The notes: a model not told the origin generated them from the letters alone. DNA of 10,097 nt from Ichthyophonus hoferi (GCA_002751075.1 NAOQ01000418.1:55298-65394); one strand, 5' to 3'; counted from the first letter of the stretch, positions 1 to 8,382 are shown. Numbers and translations: made by a program.

Positions 1-170
1 ATATACACATACAAACATATATATATATACGTATATACATATACACATACAAACATATATATATATATATATATACGTATATACATATACACATACAAAC
101 ATATATATATATATATATATACGTATATACATATACACATACAAACATATATATATACATGCATACATAT
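1..170. repeat. AT-rich tandem satellite, 38-46 bp unit
   Basis: At least three full units start with ATATACACATACAAAC and end with ACGTATATAC: 1-38, 39-84 and 85-130. A fourth, diverged unit starts at 131 and fades near 170. The units differ by the length of an internal (AT)n run, giving 38, 46 and 46 bp. The array reaches the window edge, so its full size is unknown. It lies inside the first intron of the UBE2A/B-like gene. Confidence 0.9.
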
Positions 171-329
171 ACAACTATAAATATATTGTATGGTTAGGCA
201 CATATAATTATACACTAAACACTATATTATATTTATACCCACTTCTATATAACTAGAATTATAATATAATTACCAATATAACCATACACATACACATACA
301 CAAACACATGAACCCAAATACATATAAAC

Positions 330-490
330 ACATACTATACATTACACTATATACTATGCTGTACTTTATATCATGCTATAACTTATACTATACTATACTA
401 TACTCCATACTATCCTATATGTACCCTATATACCATACTATACTTTACTCTATATTATGTTATACCCTACTATACTCTATGCTATACACA
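330..490. repeat. Degenerate CTATA/ATACT pentanucleotide tandem repeat
   Basis: The plus strand carries many imperfect copies of CTATA, cleanest near 385-405 and interrupted elsewhere by CC or GT changes. It lies in the UBE2A/B intron. Similar sequence, on the opposite strand, occurs in introns of the AAA ATPase gene at the right end of the window. Confidence 0.7.
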
Positions 491-535
491 CACAACAACC
501 ACATCAACATACCCTATACCAATGCCATGACCTAC

Positions 536-579
536 CTTTTAAAGTCCCGCATCAGACGGCGGCGAGCAGGCGTAGACAT
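536..579 (-). CDS. UBE2A: Ubiquitin-conjugating enzyme E2 A/B (RAD6 homologue), coding exon 1
   Basis: The minus strand reads MSTPARRRLMRDFK from the ATG at 579-577, followed by the first two bases (AG) of the next codon and then the donor GTAGGT. This is the highly conserved N-terminus of RAD6-family E2 enzymes, and the three arginines after PA match the animal form. The exon is 44 nt long; the remaining roughly 137 codons, including the catalytic cysteine, lie left of the window. Known family role: with RAD18 it monoubiquitinates PCNA in DNA damage tolerance, and with RNF20/RNF40 (Bre1) it monoubiquitinates histone H2B. It acts in nucleus and cytosol. G at -3 suits the start. Local GC is much higher than in the flanking repeat DNA. 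Vertebrates have two paralogues (UBE2A and UBE2B); the N-terminus alone cannot separate them, and an invertebrate would usually have one gene serving both roles. Confidence 0.93.
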
Positions 580-757
580 AGCAACAGACACTCTATACTG
601 TACAATATACCATGCAATAGTCTCTTTATAATAAGGTATAGAGTGTTTGTAATGATGTGCTTATTTGATGTTGTATTATATTGTTATTTACTGCAGTGGA
701 ATCGGTATGATATTATGGGATATGTTATGATATGTTATGATAGTTAAGATTAATATT

Positions 758-1017
758 GATCGGGTTTATTAGTTTAGATCATCTATGATTTGATTGTGAT
801 TGTGTCTACTACTTGATTGGGCGTAGTAAATTGTAGATCATATAGATTAATAAATCCGATCAGTGTTTTGGGATTAAATCTATTATCTATTGTTAGATTA
901 ATCTTAGTATGGATTAAGTTTATTAATCTAAGCGATCTATAGTTATTTTGCGATATCTCTACTATCTACTGAATTTTACAATCGATTTTGATTGGTGTTG
1001 TCAATCTATATGATCTA
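758..1017. repeat. Cluster of nested inverted repeats, MITE-like
   Basis: A perfect 15-bp inverted repeat pairs 834-848 (TAGATCATATAGATT) with 1003-1017. Inside it, a perfect 10-bp inverted repeat pairs 893-902 with 922-931 (ATTAATCTAA). A further 14-bp pair with one mismatch links 758-771 and 848-861. The whole stretch is rich in GATTAAT and GATC words. This could be a small, decayed non-autonomous DNA transposon or foldback element. I found no clear target-site duplication, so the ends are uncertain. Confidence 0.5.
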
Positions 1018-1810
1018 TAAAAATATTTTTGGTTAAACCAAATTAGGAAAACTAATCTACACCATTCACCAATCGTTTGCAATTAATTTAAGGAAGATAA
1101 TACAATTGCTTGATTTTGCGACATTATTATAATTTTATTGGATTTTTTATATTTAAGTATTATGCTCATATAGTTTGAGGTATACCAAAAATATATATTT
1201 TTAAAACCCCTCGCTTGCTGACGTTAATTACTAGTATTTTTTTGATTTTTTGGCAAAGGGTTAACATGATTCATATTATCAAAAAATTAAGTCCAGGAAA
1301 TTAGATAATATTAAGATACAAATAATTAGATAGAGGGTATTAAAGATAGCGGTAATTATTATGTATTAATGATATAAAGTTACTATGGATCTAGGTTTGT
1401 GTAAGTGAAAGTCTAATTAATCTAGTAATTAATTCAAATGTCTTATGAACCATTCATTCCTTCATTAATGAGAGTTTTCATCAGCTCTCCTCGGATTGAT
1501 GGCTAATTCTAGTATTATTTGATTACAAGAGGTGTTAGGTCTGGAATCGACTTGTAATATGAATGATAATGGCGAGATTAATTTATTGTATCAACGGCTA
1601 ATTTATGATGCTTGTATACAATCAGACAGCCCGATATAGTGTGTGGTAGCAAAACCCATTATGTTTTATTGTAACTTGATAAGTTTCTACCCATCTATTT
1701 GCTGCATTATGCATCGTTACAAGGTCATTCTATGTTCCAATATAACCAAATATATATTATAATAAGCCTTGGTAACTCCTATATGCACAAACCATCATTT
1801 CATTATACTA

Positions 1811-1816
1811 TTTATT
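1811..1816 (-). terminator. Candidate PBDC1 polyadenylation signal AATAAA
   Basis: The plus strand TTTATT at 1811-1816 gives AATAAA on the minus strand, about 136 nt beyond the PBDC1 stop codon. Spacing and strand fit a 3' UTR end. The hexamer is common in AT-rich DNA, and other copies lie further downstream. Confidence 0.4.
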
Positions 1817-1951
1817 ATACCGTCAATGGCCGTAACTGATCTGATCTACAGACAAAGTACTTGGCATGTATTACCTATACACAATAAGTTATATACCTGC
1901 ACATAAATGTATATTTGCTGGTAATATAATTTTATAGGGTAATTCTATATC

Positions 1952-4900
1952 TTATTCTTCCCCTTTCTCGGCTTTTTCGAAAGCTTCTTCGGCAGCTTTT
2001 GCTTTCTCATCTACTGCGAATTTGCAAACATCCATGTTGGCCCCCTCTTTGTTGCGGGCAATCTCAATAGCATAGAACTGCACACGGGGAACTGGAGAGG
2101 ATAACGGGTTAGACATGAGTACATATGCAAGTAAATTACTAGCATCAAATTGTTCACTGCATTTTTATAGTTCTTTCTTTTTATTTATTATCATTATATT
2201 CGCTTATTACTAGAAAGAAAAAACGTTACTTCCTAGTTAAGCTTGAAAGGGATTCTTGTGAATATTCAATGTTTTTTATATATAAATGTAATATTTTAGA
2301 TAAAATAAAAACTGTATACTAATACATAGACAACATAAATACAACATAGCTACATAGTATTGAGATAACAAAATCAGAACTACACAATATATATACATAT
2401 ATCGGCTACTACAATAAACATACCGCAAGTGGAGTTGTGTTGATCATAATCTTTTGTAGCGTCCAGTCTCAACATTGTACCATAGTTGAAATCTGTCACT
2501 TTGTGCTGTAATTAAAACTATCAATTAATAGCTATAATTAATTAAAAATTAATAGAGAATACGTTCAGCAAGGAAACATGAAATTTGGTAGCGAGAATAC
2601 TCTACTTGATTGGCTCTAAACGCATCAGGGTGGTAGGGTCGGACTAATCAAATTATAATGTGAAGATTGCGAGTTAAAATTTAATGACTTTAAAACGGAA
2701 ATACCATTGGTTTATATTTAGTTCCATTAAACCATCATAAAAGTAGTTTATAAACAAATTATTTTAAAATAAACTGTAAGTCCAGAGGACTACAACACCA
2801 ATGGGGAGGAATAATTAAATAGCTAGGTCATCTTTATACTGGAGCTCTTAACTATATTAGGGAGAATGATTCAACTATTTTTTTTTAAAAAAAATTATCA
2901 AAGTTATGAAGGTCAGAGGCAGACACAGAGGGAAATAAATAAACCATAATAGAAAAGAAATAAAAAAGAGAGAGAGGTAAAGAAAAAAATTCAATAAACC
3001 AACATATATATATATATATATAGTTCTTACCTCGTAGCGGTTGCAAAAGTTCCTCCAGGTTTCCTTACTGCTATGTCCCTTCAGTACATCTTCATCAATT
3101 AGCTTGACCTCAAAATCTCCAAAGGTTTTGCGGAAGTCCTCGTATATTTCATCGTCTATCCTGAGAGGGTAGAAATAAAAAGGAACAATTAGAGTTTACT
3201 GGTTAAAATTATATACTATTTTGGTTGGACACATTCCTTCATAAAATATGCAGTAGACTATTATTCAATCATGCTGTACCTGACAAAATTTAACAACATT
3301 TATTTCCTATGGAGTACATTAACAAATTTTATAAAAAGTATTTGTATTTGTATAATATCAAATAAATTTAGCTCCTACTTTTCCTGATGGGCGACCATTA
3401 AAGTAGTATTTTGTGATTGTAGTGAATGTAAAACGAATAACCTTTTTGAATGATGTATATATTACTAATATATATTTTTTATTACAGTTACATGCGTTTA
3501 AAATAAACCACACTATCATATCAACCAATGGATACATTTTAAAAAGTACCATTAAAAAAAAGAACCTGTGAGCTACCTACAATAAAAAATATCAAAGTTC
3601 ATATTCACATATTAAACAAAGGTCTTCCGTTAAACTAAATTGGTGACCAATAGTATCAGATGAGATTAAAATGAGAGATATATAAGAATACAATTAAAAT
3701 ACGATATTTTTTTTAATATATATAAATATATATATATATATTATATTATTAGTCACACATCATACCTATTATACTTACTTTGTTAAGCGTAGTTTACGGG
3801 AATCGAGTGAGGAGATGAGATTAAAATAGGTTTCAGCATGTTTGCCTGCCTTCATGGCCCAAGCCATCTCTACATCTTGGGCGTTATTATAGTTCTCTGC
3901 CATACCCTGGGCTTTTTGAAGCTCTACTGTATCCACCTTCTTGTTTCCAAGGTTAGGCTAAAGCGAAGAAAGAGACGTGAGGAGGAGGGAAAGAAAGACG
4001 AAAAATGATGAGTATTTATTATGATTGCAAGTATTAGAGATCGCATACCGATCATTAATACACGACCAATTACTATCGTACACTACGATACTGCAGCAAT
4101 CAACATATAGTTGGAAACAACTCCCTGGAGGCGGAATTACTAGATCCCCGTAGATTAGGAGTGAGTGGAAAAGATCTAGTCTTAGCTAATACTATAAAAA
4201 AAGCTACGTGAATTACTTTATCAGAATAATAGGGGATTAACCTGATAATATTAAATACCAGTGAGCATTTCTAGCGTATAGTTTTTCATTCCCAAGCAAG
4301 ATACTTGGAAGCAAATAAAAATAGCTGAAGACTACTCTATGAGGATATAATGTGAAATGCTATGACGTAGGTGTAGGCTGAGGTGAAACAGGAACCTCGG
4401 CCTACTGCGACAGTAAATATAGGTACAGGTATTGGTCATATGAGATATTAAACTTTCACATCAATTGTATAATTGATCGCATGTATTGCATATGATTTAA
4501 AGATTATTGGAACTGCCTGATTGGGTTATTATCATAGTTAAATTCTAATGAAATTAATGTGCCAATGGCAAGTGCTTGCTAATATTATTATTATGCTTAG
4601 CGCATACTCACTAGTACTATTAACTCTAAAAATACTAGAGTAAGTATGCATAAGAATATATATATGTGTTGATAGCCAATGGAAAAAAGATATGATAATT
4701 AAAGATATAAAGCCATTGGCTTATGAGGGCAGATCGGCAGTCTTAAAAGGTTCACAGGCCATATCATTCCAAACCATGTTCAGGTTATTATTATATTGCT
4801 AGTAATTGACGGAGTTAGAACAATATGTCATGTAAAATAACACTCGAAAAACTTTACTACACTACTTTCTATGCATATTTTTAACAATATGTACATATGT

Positions 4901-5005
4901 AAATACACATACATATACATCTTATAATTCATAGAAAGACTGAATGGGGGGTATGTGAAGCTCGAAGATTATGGTCGTGCTAATTATGTAATGCATATTG
5001 GTATA

Positions 5006-5036
<31 letters not shown>

Positions 5037-5793
5037 GTGGCATTTCCTGTTATCCTGAACATACCGTATGATTTCTACCCATATCAGTTCAGCCAATCAC
5101 ACACTTCCTATTATTATTGGTGGCTATTCTGCTTTTTGTTTATAGATACCTACACCTATTGTGTGCATATATTAAGTGTGGAGGAAAATCAACAGTATAC
5201 TTGCAAAATAATGCTCAGGGCCACTGATGCATTGTCATATATATATATATATATATGTGTGTGTTAAAAGGGATATGTTATAATATCAAATTCTATCATA
5301 TAAGACGGGTGTAGACGATCATTGTGAAGCAATATTTTCATATAAACCTTCCATGATTTATAATAAAAAACCCAATTAATATTAATAATAATACCCAGCA
5401 AGTAGCCCACAATAAGGTATAATAAGACACCGCATATCAATTATTTCACCGACTTTTCCATTCTCAGTGTACAATAATTTAATGAAATCAATATAAAAAC
5501 CACAATGGGTAGTATAAAATTGATCTCTGTGTATGTATATGATGGTTGTGTAGGTATCTACTATTTTTTACAAGGGAGCTTTCAATAGCTTTTTGTTAAC
5601 CACACGGCGTATACAGAATATGTTTATAAACATAACGATATACAGGTTTATATGCTTTTTCTGCTTATGCTTATGCATGACTTTCACAATAACACACGTC
5701 ATAGCAAAGAGAAATCAAAAAATAATAACAATAATAAATGTTTATATATACCTGTTTGGCCAAAGCCTCCTCAATCTGCTTCTCGAACTCCAT
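1952..5793 (-). CDS. PBDC1: PBDC1 family protein, complete five-exon gene
   Basis: Coding exons on the minus strand are 5793-5752, 3957-3779, 3160-3031, 2505-2424 and 2091-1952. They total 573 nt, or 190 residues plus TAA. Phases are continuous across all four introns, each with GT and AG ends. Recognition rests on blocks close to human PBDC1: DVEMAWAMKAGKHAE at residues 42-56 (human DIEMAWAMRAMQHAE), LTKIDDEIYEDFR near 72-84, ETWRNFCNRYE at 107-117, DFNYGTMLRLD at 122-132, and PRVQFYAIEIARNKEG at 146-161. The C-terminus (about 168-190) is a charged Ala/Lys/Glu tail, shorter than the human tail (human protein 233 residues). No signal peptide or membrane segment is seen, so a cytosolic protein is expected. 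The old name, polysaccharide biosynthesis domain containing, is misleading: the yeast relative YPL225W is reported as a ribosome-associated chaperone for eEF1A. The start has a strong context (AAAAATGG) and an in-frame stop upstream at 5844-5842. An alternative longer N-terminus is discussed in the findings. Confidence 0.95.
2092..2423 (-). other. PBDC1 intron 4
   Basis: The intron is 332 nt long, with donor GTATGT after the exon ending TGC-G and acceptor ATCCTCTCCAG. It splits a valine codon after its first base. It is AT-rich, and nothing else is recognisable in it. Confidence 0.85.
2506..3030 (-). other. PBDC1 intron 3
   Basis: The intron is 525 nt long, with donor GTAAGA and acceptor TTTAATTACAG, in phase 0. 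It holds a near-perfect T9A8 palindrome at 2878-2894, a purine-rich run near 2910-2990 and an (AT)n microsatellite at 3004-3022 next to the donor. A GC-richer patch at about 2575-2650 differs from its surroundings. Confidence 0.85.
3004..3022. repeat. (AT)n microsatellite
   Basis: An uninterrupted AT run of about 19 bp lies eight bases outside the exon 3 splice donor. Confidence 0.9.
3161..3778 (-). other. PBDC1 intron 2
   Basis: The intron is 618 nt long, with a consensus donor GTAAGTAT and acceptor CTACCCTCTCAG. It splits a lysine codon after two bases. A TA-rich microsatellite lies at about 3714-3748. The 64-codon minus-strand open frame at 3358-3552 is AT-rich, matches no family I know and is judged to be chance. 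Confidence 0.85.
4373..4405. repeat. 12-bp stem, 9-nt loop hairpin in PBDC1 intron 1
   Basis: GTAGGCTGAGGT (4373-4384) faces ACCTCGGCCTAC (4394-4405), giving a 12-bp stem with a single G-T style mismatch and loop GAAACAGGA. It is much more GC-rich than the flanking DNA. The stem is too short for a usual pre-miRNA. No role can be assigned from sequence. Confidence 0.7.
4561..4721. repeat. Nested inverted-repeat element in PBDC1 intron 1
   Basis: GCCAATGGC at 4561-4569 is the exact reverse complement of 4712-4720. AGCCAATGG at 4674-4682 is the exact reverse complement of 4713-4721. Between the outer arms, GCATACT (4602-4608) pairs with AGTATGC (4643-4649), and pairing continues imperfectly inward (CACTAGTA with TACTAGAGTA). 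The layout resembles a short foldback or MITE remnant of about 160 bp, but no target-site duplication was identified. Confidence 0.5.
5008..5036. repeat. (TTA)n microsatellite
   Basis: An uninterrupted trinucleotide run of about 29 bp lies inside PBDC1 intron 1. On the plus strand it encodes a run of isoleucines in a spurious open frame. Confidence 0.95.
5237..5263. repeat. (AT)n(GT)n compound microsatellite
   Basis: An AT run passes into a short GT run inside PBDC1 intron 1. Confidence 0.9.
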
Positions 5794-5899
5794 TTTTCTA
5801 CGGTATATACAAATATAAATTGTATATATAATATAATATATCTAGTATACAATGTGCAAGACAGCAGCTTATTTACTACTACAATCGATCATAATAACC

Positions 5900-5970
5900 A
5901 TTACAACACGTGTATATATAATGATTGGTCTGTTTAGAACCAATGGATGAAGCGTGATACCAATCTATCA
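5900..5970 (-). promoter_or_regulatory. Candidate PBDC1 promoter: CACGTG E-box and CCAAT boxes
   Basis: Upstream of the PBDC1 start (5793) on its own strand lie a palindromic CACGTG at 5907-5912 and a minus-strand CCAAT at 5928-5924. A facing plus-strand CCAAT lies at 5940-5944, and another at about 5960-5964. The two facing boxes form an inverted repeat, ATTGGT and ACCAAT. CACGTG binds bHLH factors and CCAAT binds NF-Y in animals. At about 115 to 170 bp before the start codon they sit where a proximal promoter would be. There is no direct evidence for the transcription start. Confidence 0.4.
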
Positions 5971-6454
5971 TACTGTTCTATTCTTTTTCCAAATGTTAAT
6001 AATTGTGATCATGTTATATATTATTTTGATTTTAATTTTATATTAAAATATTATAATTTTTTAACATTTTTTTATATATTCTAATATACTTATTTATATT
6101 ATGTATTTTTCAAGTTATCAATAAAATTGTTCTACTCATTGAAATGTTCTATCGCTATATTTAGGCAATATTTCTCTATGATAGACAGCAATTCACCATG
6201 ATACTTTAAACGTTATTATTAACCAATAGATGATCAATATTAAACATTATCTTGATCTAACATCGTCGATAAAATTGCAATGCATTGGTTACTTCCCGTG
6301 TATAAAACGGTAAACATAATTAATAAAATAGAAATAACTATAATTTGGAATATTGTAAATTATCAGTACCATATATCAATTTTTCTAAAATGCGGTGAGA
6401 TTACTTAAATAGTGCAAACCCTCTATGCTGTCATCAACGATCCTTTATAAACGT

Positions 6455-6535
6455 CTATTAGCTAATAGCAACTCTAATAAAACATACAGTCTTGGCCCAG
6501 TCAGGTTCTGGGCATGCGTTTTCGTTCATAAACGC
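6455..6535. repeat. Palindrome and two adjacent hairpins in a GC-rich patch
   Basis: CTATTAGCTAATAG at 6455-6468 is a perfect 14-bp palindrome. CCCAG (6496-6500) pairs with CTGGG (6508-6512). GCGTTT (6516-6521) pairs with AAACGC (6530-6535) across an 8-nt loop. The patch is followed by a run of Gs and is far more GC- and CpG-rich than the surrounding DNA. It does not fold as a tRNA by eye. Confidence 0.5.
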
Positions 6536-6770
6536 GGGGGATAAATTCCTCTAAGCAGTCAAGTTGTACATCAGCTCAGTTTAAATATGTTAGATCTTGG
6601 AGCATATTAAAGACAGATAACCAAATAAAATATCTGTCACTTATTATATTTATAAACATGTGGTAATATAACCAACATATATCTAAACATACAAAAGAAA
6701 CCCTGCATAAACAGAATATTGTATCTATTTATGGATACACATGCACGATATATGCTGGATGAATCGTAAT

Positions 6771-7140
6771 TCATCTAAGTACCGATAGATATAATTTGAT
6801 AATTATCCCGAGACAGAATGACGTTAATGATATAATACTGCGTAACGTAGTATGTATTTTTTTCTGCTCAACATTGTCTATAGTAATAAAAACGTTAATA
6901 AAGCATAAAATAGTAGTGACTTTATTGGAATTAAACCATTTAGAGCTCAGAGAACAGCTAGCTTCTTTTATACTTGTGAATAATGTGGTCGCTTGCAACT
7001 GCAATTTCCAATCGGCCAAGTTGATCTCAACAAGTAATATCAGGCAGGTATCTTCAATCGAAATGGACTTCGGCTGCAATAAAACAAGCTGGTTGGAACT
7101 ACATGTTATGGTCAATTATATAACATTTACCCCTTCATAG
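6771..7140. other. Facing open frames on both strands, probably not genes
   Basis: Two 114-codon ATG-started frames overlap almost completely: 7115-6771 on minus and 6796-7140 on plus. Neither protein matches a family I recognise. Both are rich in Ile, Leu, Thr and Ser, with no clear motif or convincing signal peptide. At this AT content, one or two frames of about 100 codons per 10 kb on both strands are expected by chance, and an open frame on one strand favours one on the other. If one is real, sequence alone does not say which. Confidence 0.15.
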
Positions 7141-7189
7141 ACAACAAAAAAGTTTATTCGTATTCACAAAAAATTGAGATCAAACCAAC

Positions 7190-7209
7190 CTTTCCTCCCA
7201 CGACTTCAT
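7190..7209 (-). other. Possible upstream PBDC1 micro-exon (MKSWEE + AG)
   Basis: On the minus strand an ATG at 7209-7207 opens MKSWEE plus AG, then a weak donor GTTGGT. Joined to an acceptor CCGTAG just before 5797, it gives MKSWEER-KMEFEKQIEE in frame with PBDC1. That would add eight residues to the N-terminus, for 198 in all. In favour are exact phase and a coherent charged helix. Against are the weak donor and acceptor, a good start already at 5793, and promoter-like motifs at 5907-5964 that would fall inside the intron. Confidence 0.25.
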
Positions 7210-8331
7210 CTCTTGACATACTGTATTTAGCAATCTGCTTAAATCTTTTTAGAATACATCTTCAAAATAAAAATATAATTTCATCAATCCAACATTATAT
7301 TTAATTAAATCTACAAAAATACTACTTACGTTTTATACTAGGATAATCGGAGCATATAAGTACATAGTTATTTGACTATGAAGTTGAAACTAATCTTAGC
7401 TAGAATCTTATAATTTGTTAATCCGATTAAACGCTATATCAACAATCCGATTGGATTACGTTTTATCTATCTAAAGAACTATAATTGTGTACTAATCATT
7501 TGCGCATTTATATTTATTTAACCCTACCATATTAAGTATTAAGTATTGAGGTTCATTAACCATACGAAGGTTTTTTATATAGAAATGATAATCTGTATGA
7601 GATCATAGACAAGCCAATTGTCTTTAAGAGAGGGAAAAGAGATCCATTGATATTTCTTTGAATGCTATAGGCCTTCCCATCCTTCAACTAAATGCCTTCT
7701 CATTTGCTATATATATTATAAATACATCATTATCTTTTAGTTTTAATTTATGTTGATTTAGCCTGTCTGCCACTGTTGACAAGCAAATAGATCAGATTAT
7801 CGGACCCATTGCTTCAGATTCATATATGTACACTTGTTAAGATATAGCATAGTAAGTCAACAATGAGTCCATACACATTTAGAATATATCTTTCCACTGC
7901 GTTTTCTTTTAAATACCCGGGACGTCTGAATTGCATTTTTTTATACTATCTCTGGTGAGGGGGCTATCAGTATGTGCTCTCACAATAACAACCTATTTTG
8001 GACCTTTATTGATCCTTAGATAATTAAAGACGGCATATAAATCGAGGTATGTATGTATTGTATCATTATATAATTTTTATTGTTGAAATTAAAGGACTTT
8101 ATGGACGTTTAATACTGTTATTAAACTACTATTCTAAGACCATGTAGTAAAAGTGTCCTTATGTAGAAGCATCTACATATGTTTTTCCTCAATCTAATCA
8201 GATCTTGTTATTGTTTGACCTTTAGAGAACCATCTACTTTGACTTTGAACAAATCTATCAGCAACAGATATGCTTTTTTCCCCCAATGACTGTACGAGTA
8301 TAATGTAATTCTTATTACTATTGGTTATGTG

Positions 8332-8382
8332 CTAGGAGGGAGAGTGCTCGTGCCCTCTTTATCTCCTAGGTGACTGCGAGCA
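8332..8382. repeat. Overlapping inverted repeats
   Basis: CTAGGAG (8332-8338) pairs exactly with CTCCTAG (8363-8369). Overlapping this, TGCTCG (8345-8350) pairs with CGAGCA (8377-8382). Only one of the two stems could form at a time. The segment is GC-rich for the region. Confidence 0.5.

Larger units (their letters stand above)
1..535 (-). other. Intron 1 of UBE2A/B-like gene (partial), repeat-filled
   Basis: This is the part of the first UBE2A/B intron that lies in the window. It starts with a minus-strand donor GTAGGT directly after the 14-codon first exon and runs off the left edge. It is almost wholly low-complexity: an AT satellite at 1 to about 170, a TA-rich stretch to about 300, and a degenerate CTATA-type tandem repeat to about 490. 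I searched the minus strand for the next expected exon (residues like LQEDPP) and did not find it, so exon 2 must lie outside the window. The open frames of about 100 codons here on the plus strand are products of the stop-poor repeat and the antisense of exon 1, not genes. Confidence 0.75.
580..1951. other. Intergenic region between UBE2A/B-like and PBDC1
   Basis: This stretch holds the 5' flank of the UBE2A/B-like gene (from 580 rightwards) and the 3' flank of PBDC1 (from 1951 leftwards). A minus-strand CCAAT motif lies at 820-816, about 240 bp upstream of the UBE2A/B start. A cluster of inverted repeats lies at 758-1017. A minus-strand AATAAA lies at 1816-1811. I see no convincing exon on either strand. 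Confidence 0.6.
3958..5751 (-). other. PBDC1 intron 1
   Basis: This is the largest intron of the gene at 1794 nt, in phase 0, with donor GTATAT and acceptor TTCGCTTTAG. It contains several inverted repeats (4074-4090, 4373-4405, 4561-4721), a (TTA)n run at 5008-5036 and a TA/TG run at 5237-5263. The plus-strand open frames at 4998-5267 and 5593-5937 are antisense to the intron or exon 1, begin in microsatellite or AT-rich DNA and look like chance. Confidence 0.85.

Noticed and set aside
308-747. Two overlapping plus-strand open frames of 96-107 codons
   Set aside because: They run through the CTATA repeat and the antisense of UBE2A/B exon 1. Their Tyr/Leu/Ile-rich composition comes from the repeat.
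2704-2807. Short inverted-repeat element with CCATTGGT/ACCAATGG ends
   Set aside because: Only 8 bp pair at the ends and the flanks show no target-site duplication, so chance is a sufficient explanation.
3358-3552. 64-codon minus-strand frame
   Set aside because: It lies wholly inside PBDC1 intron 2, is AT-rich, matches no family and is not needed for the PBDC1 reading frame.
4373-4405. Pre-miRNA for the intron 1 hairpin
   Set aside because: The stem is only 12 bp with a short loop. A usual animal pre-miRNA stem is roughly twice as long, and pairing does not continue outward.
4998-5267. 89-codon plus-strand frame with an isoleucine run
   Set aside because: It starts in the (TTA)n microsatellite and ends in an AT/GT run. 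It is antisense to PBDC1 intron 1.
5593-5937. 114-codon plus-strand frame
   Set aside because: It covers the antisense of PBDC1 exon 1 and of its promoter region, and its hydrophobic composition is expected from AT-rich DNA.
6491-6540. tRNA gene at the twin hairpins
   Set aside because: Two hairpins are present, but I could not find an acceptor stem or a proper B-box-like T arm around them.
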